NCBI GenBank assembly: GCA_012522755.1
Contig: JAAYJV010000114.1
Coordinates: 1 to 48,806, forward strand
Length of the DNA stretch: 48,806 bases
Direction of reading: 5' to 3'
DNA from: Candidatus Hydrogenedens sp.
GTDB lineage: Bacteria; Hydrogenedentota; Hydrogenedentia; Hydrogenedentales; CAITNO01
Under the pieces are notes generated by a model, which did no database searches, was not told the DNA's origin, and saw only the letters and a program-made list of their open reading frames with translations. Positions 9,381-17,682 of the stretch are shown in pieces. A program made the translations under genes and the position numbers. Position 1 is the first letter of the stretch, and the number at the start of each line of letters is the position of its first letter.

Positions 9381-10748
9381 TTATTTCAAACGCAATATTG
9401 TCTCCAGGTCATTATAAAACTCTTTATCTTCGCGATAAAAGCGAATACCTCTTTTCTTACGAGACTTCGGCCTAAGATCGTTATCCAATTTTACAATAGC
9501 ATTCATTCTGTTTCTGATCTCAGCGGGTCTTGTTTCTGGGTTCCCTGGCTCTGGTGGAAGATCTTCTTTTATCCAGGGATATAAATAATACAGTTCTGCG
9601 AAGTGCCCCCCTGCTTGTGTCACACTGGACCGCTGAGCGCGATAGTTTCTTCTTCCTGCTGATTTAAAATCTATGGCAATAAATCGTCCCCGAGGAGTAA
9701 TCATGAGACAGTCGAATTCGGCAGCCGATTCAGGGGGACGCGTTCCGTATTCCGCCTGATAGTTTATACCCTCCACCATCACTTCAAAAGCCAGGGATGA
9801 AACCAAGTGTTTGCCTCTGGATAAATACCAATTCATAATACGTTTTCGAGCATATTGTTCAAAGAGTTTACCCGAAGGCTGCTCTTCAAAAATAATCTTC
9901 TTTTTCTTACGTAATTTTTGGGAGTTCATTGCCTGTGCAAAAAGACATTTGCAGAGTTTTTCTCCTTTCGCCACCTTCAAGGCTTTCAAAAAGTCTCGTA
10001 CCTCTGGCTGCGGATAGCTTCCTTTTTCAATGATTCTCTCAAATGCCTGTTCGGTATGTGTAAGAATGTTGTTGGAAAGCGGATCGGAAACAAGTTTGAG
10101 TATATCATCTTGGGCAAAAGCAGGTTCAGCTTGAAGATTTTTAAATTGAGTTACAAAATCCGGAGGCTGCCATTCCCTCCTTCTTATATTCTGATCGGTC
10201 AAAAAACCCTTCAATTCTGCTTCATTACTCAATTCAGGAGCTTTTCTGTTTTCTTTTACGGTTAGTCCATGGATTGTCAAAATATCTTTGGCATCCAAAG
10301 GAGCAGAAAGAGAGGTTGCTTCTTCAATTCCATCGATATAAAAACGATCTTGATTGCCATCAGTGTAAACAATTTCATGTTTTTCCGGATCAGTATTTTT
10401 GTATTCTTTCGCCAACAGATATAAGGCTGTACTGTGTGGTTTCTGACCACCAGCCCAGGCCCAGATACATTTACCCTCACTGCTCTGTATTTTGACTTTC
10501 AGCAGCTGGTGAAAAATATCTTTAAATTTATCCACGTCCATAATCGGTGCGGACTGAAAAATAAGTTCTTCAAATTTTTTTCCAAGCAATTCACGAAAAC
10601 CGTAACACCAGTTATTCGACCTGGCGAGCTCACTGCTCAGGGCAATAGTCTTTTGGGGAGAGTAATGCAGATAGACCTTGTAATTGGCAATTTGCGCCTG
10701 AGTAGAAATCATGATCATCAAGTCAGCATGTGTTGCATAAGATTGCAT
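9381..10748 (-). CDS. Card1/Can2-like CARF + PD-(D/E)XK nuclease
   Basis: Last gene of the effector operon, 455 residues. The N-terminal third resembles a CARF sensor domain, with a short beta strand (MIMISTQAQ) and a Gly-Gly-Gln-Lys turn (100-103, AGGQKPHST) where DUF1887 CARF domains carry their GGTK ligand loop. The C-terminal part is a restriction-endonuclease fold: EFD (344-346) and IDFK (359-362) give the D-x(13)-D-x-K catalytic set. Proteins of this architecture are cyclic-oligoadenylate-activated DNA/RNA nucleases that help type III systems. Its AGGAGG ribosome site overlaps the end of the ring-nuclease gene, so the two are co-translated. The match to Card1 is by motif only, and the middle section (about 170-300) is unassigned. 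Confidence 0.7.
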   Translation of the reverse strand: MQSYATHADLMIMISTQAQIANYKVYLHYSPQKTIALSSELARSNNWCYGFRELLGKKFEELIFQSAPIMDVDKFKDIFHQLLKVKIQSSEGKCIWAWAGGQKPHSTALYLLAKEYKNTDPEKHEIVYTDGNQDRFYIDGIEEATSLSAPLDAKDILTIHGLTVKENRKAPELSNEAELKGFLTDQNIRRREWQPPDFVTQFKNLQAEPAFAQDDILKLVSDPLSNNILTHTEQAFERIIEKGSYPQPEVRDFLKALKVAKGEKLCKCLFAQAMNSQKLRKKKKIIFEEQPSGKLFEQYARKRIMNWYLSRGKHLVSSLAFEVMVEGINYQAEYGTRPPESAAEFDCLMITPRGRFIAIDFKSAGRRNYRAQRSSVTQAGGHFAELYYLYPWIKEDLPPEPGNPETRPAEIRNRMNAIVKLDNDLRPKSRKKRGIRFYREDKEFYNDLETILRLK

Positions 10749-10755
10749 AATAAGA

Positions 10756-11097
10756 TTATCCTCCTATTTCAACCAGATACCAGTGAATCCTTGCTCCATC
10801 AGGCAGCTGACGGGCTCCCTCTTCCAAACGTGGTCCACGATATTGGCCCAGCACAGCTCTGTCGCCCGGATGCAGTTCTATCGTAATACGTTGCACGGGA
10901 ATGGTTGTTTGCAAAACTCTTGAAAATATTTCGGCCGTTTGTCCGTGGCCCACAGCCGAGCAATATCCTTCGGCCAGAACTTCCTGCACCTCTGACACTG
11001 TCTGTTCTGTAAATTTAACTGCAGCTGGGAACGACCCCAACTGATTTACAGAGAAGGCATTTAATAAATATAATGGATTGGTCTGAATGGAACTCAT
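10756..11097 (-). CDS. crn2: Crn2/AcrIII-1-type ring nuclease (DUF1874)
   Basis: The 113-residue protein matches the DUF1874 family along its whole length: LYLLNA at 9-14, SAVGHGQTAE at 47-56 with the catalytic His51, VQRITIELHPGDRAVLGQYRG, and an acidic C-terminus. Members bind cyclic tetra-adenylate as dimers and cut it quickly using this His. Viruses use them as the anti-CRISPR AcrIII-1, and bacteria as Crn2 to reset the type III response. It lies inside the operon, 8 bp before the Card1-like nuclease, so the signal destroyer is made together with an effector. That position argues for a host regulator and not a viral inhibitor. Assignment is firm; cA4 preference is family knowledge. Confidence 0.88.
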   Translation of the reverse strand: MSSIQTNPLYLLNAFSVNQLGSFPAAVKFTEQTVSEVQEVLAEGYCSAVGHGQTAEIFSRVLQTTIPVQRITIELHPGDRAVLGQYRGPRLEEGARQLPDGARIHWYLVEIGG

Positions 11098-11136
11098 CTA
11101 TGAAAACTTTCCAGACTTATGTCTTATCAGTGGAAA

Positions 11137-13278
11137 TTACCAAGGTTTGGCATCCTTTGGAAGCGGCAGCGGATAGTCACTGTTCTGCCAAGGTTGATAA
11201 TCTGACCAGTTTTTCCAATAGTCCATATCTGTGAGCCCAGTGGGTATAGAGGTCAGCACTCCCATCTCCTCCCAAACAGTGTCCTTCCAAGACCGACAAT
11301 AATAATTAAAGGCTTTACGTGCCGCAGAAATCTGCTGCTCTTTTATTGTTTCAATTTTCCAGAGATCTTTTCCAGAATACAGTTTTGTTATAGCCAGTGT
11401 AGTATCCCACAACTTGATGTCTTTGATTGTCAACAAAACGCTGCCAAAACCCAGTGGCTTTGCCCGCCCCAGACGATGGCAATGGGCTGGAGTTTCTCCA
11501 GGCTTATTTGCAAGTTCGATGGCTTTGAGAAGCGCACCTAATTCAATGTCTGTAAGATTTTCAAAGCGTATGGAAAAACGGAAGCGTGAGCCGGGTAGAA
11601 GGGGCTTGACCCAGGACTTGGTATCAGGCTGTGAGTTCCTGTGCCCTTTCACCCGATCTCTGAAGCACCGAATTGCCTGCTGCACTGTCTGATCATTCCA
11701 AAGAGCGTCCTGAGACGGAGCAGCGGCTATTTTGTCGCGCATCCAGGCTAGGCTTTGAGCTCCTTTCCTTCCTGGTTCACCCAGACTGTGGGACCAGTAC
11801 ATTTTTCTGCCCCGGGCTTCAGAATTTGGATTATCGTATTTATCGACTTTCCCGTTTTTTGGTCGAAGATACAGTGCTTCACATTTGGCCTTGGCACCCG
11901 AGGGACGGGTAAGTGTTTTTAAAAACCAATATTCATCGGCTGAGCGAACGGTAGACTCACCATCTTCGTTCCAGCCGCTGGCTTCGGAAATCCGGACACG
12001 TCCACGTAATGCAGGAATAGCACTGTCATTTCGTGCCTGCGGACTGTCTTCCTTGAATACACGTCCAAAAAGACAATCGGCCAAACTCAAAGTCCGAAGA
12101 TTTTCTTCCGGATTTACATGGCTCAGTTTGTCCCAAGGAGTAAAGCCCCGTGTCACCCAGCGCTTCCAATTGCCTGCAGGGCCTTTCCCTGTCCAATGAT
12201 AGGTATACAAAGTCACGTTTAATGGACTGATACCTCTCGCAGCGCAACGATGATTGGTTCGGGAATGCATCCTTGCATTCCCTTCGTCTTTATCTCCTTT
12301 GAGGCTGGCGGAAAGAGAACCCATCAGACTGAGACTGTATGCTTCTAAATAAGATCGCAACATTCCCTTTAGTGAGGTTGCCGGCAAAGCATATTTGCCG
12401 GGTGCAATTTGCCAGGATGGTCTAAAGCGAGACAGCAGCCTTTCTTTTTTTGCGTCGTCTTCTTCCTTTGGAGTATTCCCCTTTTTCTTTTTGATTTTCT
12501 CTATGGTCCCATAGATTTTTTTATTCACTGCATCGTTATAAACGTTATTCAGTGAGGCAATTTCTTCTCGCGACAGTACAGCGTCTCTGCCAGGTGGATG
12601 AGATACCAGTAAAGGTGATAAGGCTGTGAGTTCCAATTCTATAATACCGCTGTGGGTTCCTGCCGCAAAGTGCCCGTGATCCAGATGTGGGTAATTATTA
12701 AAGAATCGTAAAATTCTCTCTGCTTGCGCAGTCTTGTTTTGTTGCACTTGGGGCACTTGCAGATAGGGCCTGTCCTTTAATCTTGGTGCTGAAACAAAAT
12801 TAAAAGGATAGCATTGTGGATTTTCGCTGTAATAATCAGTACGCCTAAGCTTATTGTTAACAATTTCAACCCGAGCTTCTTCAGCAGTATCAAATTCACA
12901 AATAACAGTGTCTTTCTTGACAAAAGTTCTATTGTCTGTGAGCAATGCCTTATTTTCTCTAATCTGTCTGATTCGAAGATTGCTTGTCTGTCTGGTGGGA
13001 GAGCTGTGTGGTGTTGTTTGTCTGGCTGGTTTCCGTTTTCGACCAGGTTTTTCCCAAGGAATACCTGGCTCAGATACTCGTCTTATTGCGCCTTTGCCGC
13101 CTTTCTCGAACTGTACTTCTTTTCTGTTCAATTCTTCCGGATTCTTCAGATAAATATCCAACAAAGCTTGGCTCAATTCTTCTTCGACCTTGAAATCCTG
13201 AGCATGATTACCTGCTTTGAGACGCAGCTTCAGTTTTGTACCGACTTTCTCGTACAAAAGAATACCTTTCAGTGCCAT
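11137..13278 (-). CDS. TIGR03986-type RAMP protein (Cas7-like), second copy
   Basis: The 713-residue protein belongs to the RAMP superfamily. About residues 1-190 are variable, with a basic Pro/Arg-rich stretch near 75-110. The core has LPATSLKGMLRSYLEAY, ALRGRVRIS, GRKMYW, FSIRFENLTDIELGALLKAIEL, and a Gly-rich end HRLGRAKPLGFGSVLL. These are the landmarks also present in the RAMP gene at 19413-21650, so it is a paralogue. TIGR03986 proteins accompany Cas10/Csx10 systems and are thought to be backbone or accessory subunits of the complex. GAGGTGAT sits before the ATG. It lies 27 bp after the Csx19-like gene. It is the last gene before the cOA signalling pair. Confidence 0.8.
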   Translation of the reverse strand: MALKGILLYEKVGTKLKLRLKAGNHAQDFKVEEELSQALLDIYLKNPEELNRKEVQFEKGGKGAIRRVSEPGIPWEKPGRKRKPARQTTPHSSPTRQTSNLRIRQIRENKALLTDNRTFVKKDTVICEFDTAEEARVEIVNNKLRRTDYYSENPQCYPFNFVSAPRLKDRPYLQVPQVQQNKTAQAERILRFFNNYPHLDHGHFAAGTHSGIIELELTALSPLLVSHPPGRDAVLSREEIASLNNVYNDAVNKKIYGTIEKIKKKKGNTPKEEDDAKKERLLSRFRPSWQIAPGKYALPATSLKGMLRSYLEAYSLSLMGSLSASLKGDKDEGNARMHSRTNHRCAARGISPLNVTLYTYHWTGKGPAGNWKRWVTRGFTPWDKLSHVNPEENLRTLSLADCLFGRVFKEDSPQARNDSAIPALRGRVRISEASGWNEDGESTVRSADEYWFLKTLTRPSGAKAKCEALYLRPKNGKVDKYDNPNSEARGRKMYWSHSLGEPGRKGAQSLAWMRDKIAAAPSQDALWNDQTVQQAIRCFRDRVKGHRNSQPDTKSWVKPLLPGSRFRFSIRFENLTDIELGALLKAIELANKPGETPAHCHRLGRAKPLGFGSVLLTIKDIKLWDTTLAITKLYSGKDLWKIETIKEQQISAARKAFNYYCRSWKDTVWEEMGVLTSIPTGLTDMDYWKNWSDYQPWQNSDYPLPLPKDAKPW

Positions 13279-13305
13279 GATATCACCTCTTTATCTCTAC
13301 CAAAA

Positions 13306-13902
13306 TTAACCCTGTTTTTTAGTGAACAAGTCCAGTCCGCATAAACGCTCAGCAACCACAGAGCAATTGCCGTGCTTATCGGTTACAGCAATGTATTCCT
13401 TGACTGTTAATCCCGCTTTTCTTCCTGACTGTGGGGCTTCCCGTGAAAGCAAAGATTTTGGAATGGTCAGATCGCCGACTCTGTGTTCAAAGAAAACATA
13501 GTCGTTATCTTCAGCTCTCTCGTATTCACCCCATAAAGCGTAACAATCACCTCGGGTACACACACACTTATCTTCACTCTTCTCCCAGTTCTCCAGCGCA
13601 TCAATTTTTTCTTTTTCTGTCAGATAAACAGCACTTCCCGGATTTTTTGTTCAGTTGTTCGCATCAAAACTTTTTGTGTCAGCAAGCCAGCGTAATTCTC
13701 CATTGGAATTGAAAATACGAAGCTCAAAAGGAGCAGCGTTGTTAAACGTATAGTCTTTGAGTTCCTCGAAAGTCATTACCGTGCAGCTCATAGCACTGTA
13801 GCAGAGCACGGCAGCTCCGGAGAGTTCGGCGTCCCAAGCTGTGTAAGCTTCTGCCAGTGTAATTGAAGTGTTTCCATATGAATAAAGTGTAGTAGAGTTC
13901 AT
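13306..13902 (-). pseudogene. csx19: Csx19-like (TIGR03984) gene with in-frame TGA
   Basis: Read in one frame, this makes a 198-codon gene with a single TGA at 13651-13653 (codon 84). The first part has a SITLAEAYTAWDAEL helix and FELRIFNSNGELRWL. The second has CYALWGEYE, FFEHRVGDLTIPKSLL, and LTVKEYIAVTDKHGNCSVVAERL. These are the marks of the Csx19/TIGR03984 family of subtype III-D, and the family similarity continues on both sides of the TGA. TGG to TGA (Trp to stop) is the simplest cause. No good ribosome site or ATG follows the stop, so a second polypeptide is unlikely. The ATG overlaps the preceding stop (ATGA). A sequencing error cannot be excluded. Confidence 0.7.
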
Positions 13903-15383
13903 TTGTATACCTCATTATCCTTGATGAATGTGTTCCAGGCTGTTTGTAAATCAGCATCCCGCAGGACTTCCTTAAGAGAGCCTTTATAGAGTCCTTCAAG
14001 CGTAATATTTTGAATCTTATAATCTCCCAGCCCGCGTGTGCTTCCAAAACCAAGGGGCACCCAGCCCGCTTCCATATCTCGAAGTACTAAAAGTAACAGG
14101 GCAATCATCTGTTGTTTGCTTAAGGTAGACAGCTCTTCAGGTTCTTTGTCTTCGTCTAAATCTATTTCAGTTCGGGGTCGAGAAAAATCTATATGAAGCG
14201 TGATATTATCCCACTTTTTTTCTCGTTTAGGAGTGCGCATATTAAATAAGGCAGAATCAGAAGCTCCACCGGTAAAACGATCGATGGCCACATGGTCATG
14301 ATGGTCTGTAGTCCTATTCATAATATCCTGGTCTTCATCATACCAAGCACCAAAGTCGATCTTATTCTCCGATTGATACACGTCATGAACCGTCAGTCGT
14401 CCCGCAGATTTTGTAGAACCGAAAAGTTCATATAAGATGTAGTCCGGCTCCTTATCCACCTCGGGAAGCTCGGCCTTTGTCACACTTCGAAGAATTTTGG
14501 CGGCTCTGGAACGGAGAATGCCTTTAATACTGCTTCCAGGAATTACCGGTGTCACTTCCCCCGATGCGTAGCCACTTACCAATGGCAGCATATCCGCAAT
14601 TTCCCCTTCGGTACCGCTTTTCACCATGACAGGTGATAAAGGCTGCCATTGAATGGTTGTTTTTAAGGTTTCTTTTTCGTGAGACCAGGGATATATCACT
14701 TCGTCACAGGGAAGAACTTTTTTGTAATCTTGCAACGGCCTTGTATTATCCAGCCAGAGATCCATATCATTTGGAAATTTATACCAGACTGCATTGATTT
14801 TTAGTGCTTTCACGTCGCCTAGTCCGCGTGTTTTCGCAGCACCAAGTTGCAATCCATCTTGCGATATGCCATCCAGAAGCCACTTCAGGGCTTTGACAAA
14901 ATTGTTTGAGTCAATTGATGATTCGTCTTTAGATTGATCTTCAGGCTGTTTTGGCAAGTCTAATTCCAAAAGTAGCGAAAAACTTGTTCCTCGCGGTAAG
15001 ACGGCTCGTGTATACTTCATGCCATCGTCAGTTGCTCCAGTTTGTGGATTTATGCCAATGCCATCGCGAATCTCTCGATCCAATCCAGCAGGAACTGTAA
15101 GTTCGGCATCATCAACTATGAGATAACTCGCATGTCCCGTATTGTTTTTTTCATTTTGAAAACCGAACATGCTATCTGCGAGAGACTCCAATTCGGAGCA
15201 GGCACCAAAGCGGGCGCGGAGCGCACCCATAAGTCCTGTTCCCGGGATAAACCAATTGTCTCGCCCATTTCTGGCGAGTTCTAAATCAACTGCATCCCCG
15301 GGGCCGATCCCTCCAACACTGATGGGGGTCTGGGCTTCCATCTTTGCTTCAACAACAATTTTTCCAGAAATTTTTCTAGCCAT
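13899..15383 (-). CDS. double Csm3-like RAMP (fused Cas7-Cas7)
   Basis: 494 residues with two Cas7/Csm3-like domains in tandem. Domain 1 (about 1-200) has PISVGGIGPGDAVDLE, with Asp33 in the place of the Csm3 target-cleaving Asp, then FIPGTGLMGALRARFG, VDDAELT and TRGLGDVKAL. Domain 2 (about 235-480) has PVMVKSGTEGEIADMLP, PVIPGSSIKGILRSRAAK, the Csm3 hallmark HVAIDRFTGGA, and STRGLGDYKI. Such proteins form the backbone of the type III complex, bind crRNA, and cleave target RNA at 6-nt steps. Fusion of Cas7 units is typical of III-D/III-E-like systems. Overlap with the Csx19-like gene indicates coupled translation. Catalysis at Asp33 is inferred from position. Confidence 0.85.
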   Translation of the reverse strand: MARKISGKIVVEAKMEAQTPISVGGIGPGDAVDLELARNGRDNWFIPGTGLMGALRARFGACSELESLADSMFGFQNEKNNTGHASYLIVDDAELTVPAGLDREIRDGIGINPQTGATDDGMKYTRAVLPRGTSFSLLLELDLPKQPEDQSKDESSIDSNNFVKALKWLLDGISQDGLQLGAAKTRGLGDVKALKINAVWYKFPNDMDLWLDNTRPLQDYKKVLPCDEVIYPWSHEKETLKTTIQWQPLSPVMVKSGTEGEIADMLPLVSGYASGEVTPVIPGSSIKGILRSRAAKILRSVTKAELPEVDKEPDYILYELFGSTKSAGRLTVHDVYQSENKIDFGAWYDEDQDIMNRTTDHHDHVAIDRFTGGASDSALFNMRTPKREKKWDNITLHIDFSRPRTEIDLDEDKEPEELSTLSKQQMIALLLLVLRDMEAGWVPLGFGSTRGLGDYKIQNITLEGLYKGSLKEVLRDADLQTAWNTFIKDNEVYK

Positions 15384-15397
15384 GATACAACCCTTTA

Positions 15398-15928
15398 TTA
15401 TCTTTTACCAGCATTCTTTTTCATCTCATCAAAAAAAGCCTCACACATATAATCAAGAAGATGGCGAACTGCAAAACCCCAGAGAGCGGATTTAACCTGA
15501 TCGTCAAACTTAACATTGTCATTTTCTTCGTAATATTGCCAAATTGCTGTCTCTTTAGATGCAAGGCAATAGAACTGTTCTCGTAAAGTTCCCCAGGCTT
15601 TCTGGCGTCTATCTGGCCAGGGATCTTTGGGAGTTTTCTTTTTCGTATTGGAATCCTCTTGAGAATTATCATGTGTCTTGGGGGGCTCCTCAGGTGCATC
15701 TTCAGGCACCTCTTTTTTGCCAAGCCAGGCAATAAAGACGGAAGAGCCTGACTCAAAATCATTAGGTAATTGGGAAATAGTGCGCCGCAGCTTACCCCAC
15801 TGGGTGGTTGTCCTGGGGTAATCGCTGGTTCCCAGGAACTCCCTTTTTTTAACCATATCGTAGGCCTGATGGCGTGCAATACGACGGATATCTCTTTTAG
15901 CAGCCTCTACCTTGAGATGGTGTATCAA
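15398..15928 (-). CDS. small type III subunit, possible Cas11
   Basis: The 176-residue, mostly helical protein sits between the Csx10-like and Csm3-like subunits, where small subunits (Csm2/Cmr5/Cas11) are usually coded. It has a basic N-terminal helix region (RDIRRIARHQAYDMVKKREF), a charged low-complexity linker at about 75-105 rich in Pro/Glu/Lys, and a C-terminal helical region (SALWGFAVRHLLDYMCEAFF). I recognise no signature sequence, so Cas11 is inferred from size, helicity and position. Its likely start is a TTG that overlaps the TGA stop of the preceding gene (TTGA); no good internal ATG has a ribosome site, so translation probably depends on coupling. Confidence 0.6.
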   Translation of the reverse strand: MIHHLKVEAAKRDIRRIARHQAYDMVKKREFLGTSDYPRTTTQWGKLRRTISQLPNDFESGSSVFIAWLGKKEVPEDAPEEPPKTHDNSQEDSNTKKKTPKDPWPDRRQKAWGTLREQFYCLASKETAIWQYYEENDNVKFDDQVKSALWGFAVRHLLDYMCEAFFDEMKKNAGKR

Positions 15929-17682
15929 CTGTCGTCTTCCTTCTGCTGGGAAACAGTGATTTCTGCACTAAAAAGCCAGGGTGGATTAAACTGCACACGT
16001 CCAAAGCCTTCTGCTCGACGCTGCCCAACCCCTGCTATAGCAATTTTTTTCAGGATCTTTTTGTCAATCTCTTTATCAGATTCAAAAACATAGACACTGC
16101 CAGCCTGTATCGCAGGTAAAGATGGCTTGGGCAGATTCCACTTTGTCTGCCAGCCTTCATGACGTCTGCCACGGCCTATGGCATTGATCAAGTGCTTGTC
16201 TCTGAATACCAAGTTAGCTTGACACTCGTGTTGTATCAAGAGTTTTTCCAGTTCCGTCTTTAAATCGTTTGGGTTGGCTGAATAGCTAAGAAAACGATCT
16301 CGAACCAACACATCGGATTCCAAATATACTACGAGGGTCTTTGCATCCTTGGTAGCAATGTCCGAGTATTGGAAGACCTCAGCTTTGCCACCGCTGATAC
16401 GAACCCTTCCATAATCATCTTTTTTGGAAGTACCAAGACGAAATTCTTCAGAAAACGACTTGTTTTTCAAGATCTCGTATACCTCAGCTGTGCAGCGGAT
16501 CTCACCCTGGAACTTTGTTCCACGTTGTATCGCTCCATAACTGAAAACGCCACCCACATCTTCATCCGGACGTTGTGTTTTATCTTGTACGGTATTATGC
16601 ATGCGCAGAGTGAGTGCAGATTCGGTGCTGATTCGAATTGTGGAGCTCGTTTCATCCTGTTTCGCAATGTAAAAATAGCCCGATCGCAGTCCTTTTAATT
16701 GCTGTGTTTTGTCTGAAGGCGGAGTTATTAATCGGTTTATAATTGTGTTTTCATCCCCTTTGGGTTGAAAGAAAACCTGTGGAATCGGCAGAACGGATGA
16801 TTCATCAATCTCCGGAAGAAAATCAGATATTTGCAGGCTTCCTTTGGCGATGGCATTACGAAGATCGCTACGCGATACTTTGGCAATGTAAGGAAGAATC
16901 AGATATCCTGGGATAAAATCCCTTGTTTCTACTGTATTCCCCAGTGTTTCCTTATGAATCTGGAGCATTTCAAGTGCCTCCAGAGTGAGCGGGATTCGGA
17001 ACCAACCCGTTGTGGGTTCTGAATCTTCAACAGAGAAATTAAATGACTCATTATCTATTGCTTTCCAGTCTTCGCCTGATTTCCAAGCCAAGGTACAACG
17101 TCCCGCTCCGCGACGACGTTTGCCTCCTATGCGACGAACGGCCTTAAGTGTTTTATCAAGAAATTCACGCAGCTCTTTATCGTCACCCGTAGAATCAAGA
17201 AACACATCTGCCTCTAAAACAACAGTCGAGCGCACCTGTTCAATGGAAAAGAGGTGATCATCCTTGGCCCGACCTGTATTGGGTTCGATCTTAACATGAG
17301 GTTGAACAATAAAAAGCGCATTTTTGTCTTGAGGAGTGTTCAGAGTTTTTCGTCTGTCTGCCTCGCTGATTCGTGCGGGCCGGACAGACAAGTGCGCTTT
17401 TTGAGTAGTTTTCTTTTTGCAGCCCCCATGATCAGGAATCTGCCTTCCGAAAAGAATCTCTTGATGTTGTTGATTTGTTTCCTGATGATGTTGATCCATG
17501 CTGCCATTTTCGACAAGCCATTCTGCAGCATCACGGAGGATACCTGTCAACGTTTTAGCGGGGACATAGGGCAACCCATCAACATCACGAACAACTTGAC
17601 GATCTACGGAACCGGGAATTCCGGCACCGCTGCCAATCTGCCAATCAGAATGAAATGTAATCTGCAGGGTTCGTTTTTGCAT
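15925..17682 (-). CDS. csx10: Csx10-like RAMP (Cas7-Cas5 type subunit)
   Basis: 585 residues, two RAMP regions. The N-terminal one is Csm3-like: IGSGAGIPGSVDRQVVRD (Asp27), GLPYVPAKTLTGILRDA, and a Gly-rich KRRRGAGRC loop at 189-196. The C-terminal half resembles Csx10, with DYGRVRISGG, LVVYLESDVLVRD at 450-462 and a closing Gly-rich GQRRAEGFGRVQF. Csx10 is the Cas5-like subunit of subtype III-D and binds the 5' end of the crRNA. The start ATG shares a base with the Cas10 TAA (TAATG), and its own stop overlaps the next start. I place the complex in III-D mainly on this gene plus the Csx19-like one. Confidence 0.78.
   Translation of the reverse strand: MQKRTLQITFHSDWQIGSGAGIPGSVDRQVVRDVDGLPYVPAKTLTGILRDAAEWLVENGSMDQHHQETNQQHQEILFGRQIPDHGGCKKKTTQKAHLSVRPARISEADRRKTLNTPQDKNALFIVQPHVKIEPNTGRAKDDHLFSIEQVRSTVVLEADVFLDSTGDDKELREFLDKTLKAVRRIGGKRRRGAGRCTLAWKSGEDWKAIDNESFNFSVEDSEPTTGWFRIPLTLEALEMLQIHKETLGNTVETRDFIPGYLILPYIAKVSRSDLRNAIAKGSLQISDFLPEIDESSVLPIPQVFFQPKGDENTIINRLITPPSDKTQQLKGLRSGYFYIAKQDETSSTIRISTESALTLRMHNTVQDKTQRPDEDVGGVFSYGAIQRGTKFQGEIRCTAEVYEILKNKSFSEEFRLGTSKKDDYGRVRISGGKAEVFQYSDIATKDAKTLVVYLESDVLVRDRFLSYSANPNDLKTELEKLLIQHECQANLVFRDKHLINAIGRGRRHEGWQTKWNLPKPSLPAIQAGSVYVFESDKEIDKKILKKIAIAGVGQRRAEGFGRVQFNPPWLFSAEITVSQQKEDDS

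Noticed and set aside
10756-11097. Viral anti-CRISPR or prophage remnant reading of the DUF1874 gene
   Set aside because: No phage genes surround it, and it is translationally linked to a Cas effector, so a host Crn2 role is simpler.
13651-13653. Selenocysteine at the TGA in the Csx19-like gene
   Set aside because: I see no stable SECIS-like hairpin just downstream, and the position fits a Trp codon. No selenoprotein genes are seen nearby.
13306-13902. TGA read as Trp or another sense codon genome-wide
   Set aside because: Many other genes in the window end at TGA exactly at family length, so the code is standard.
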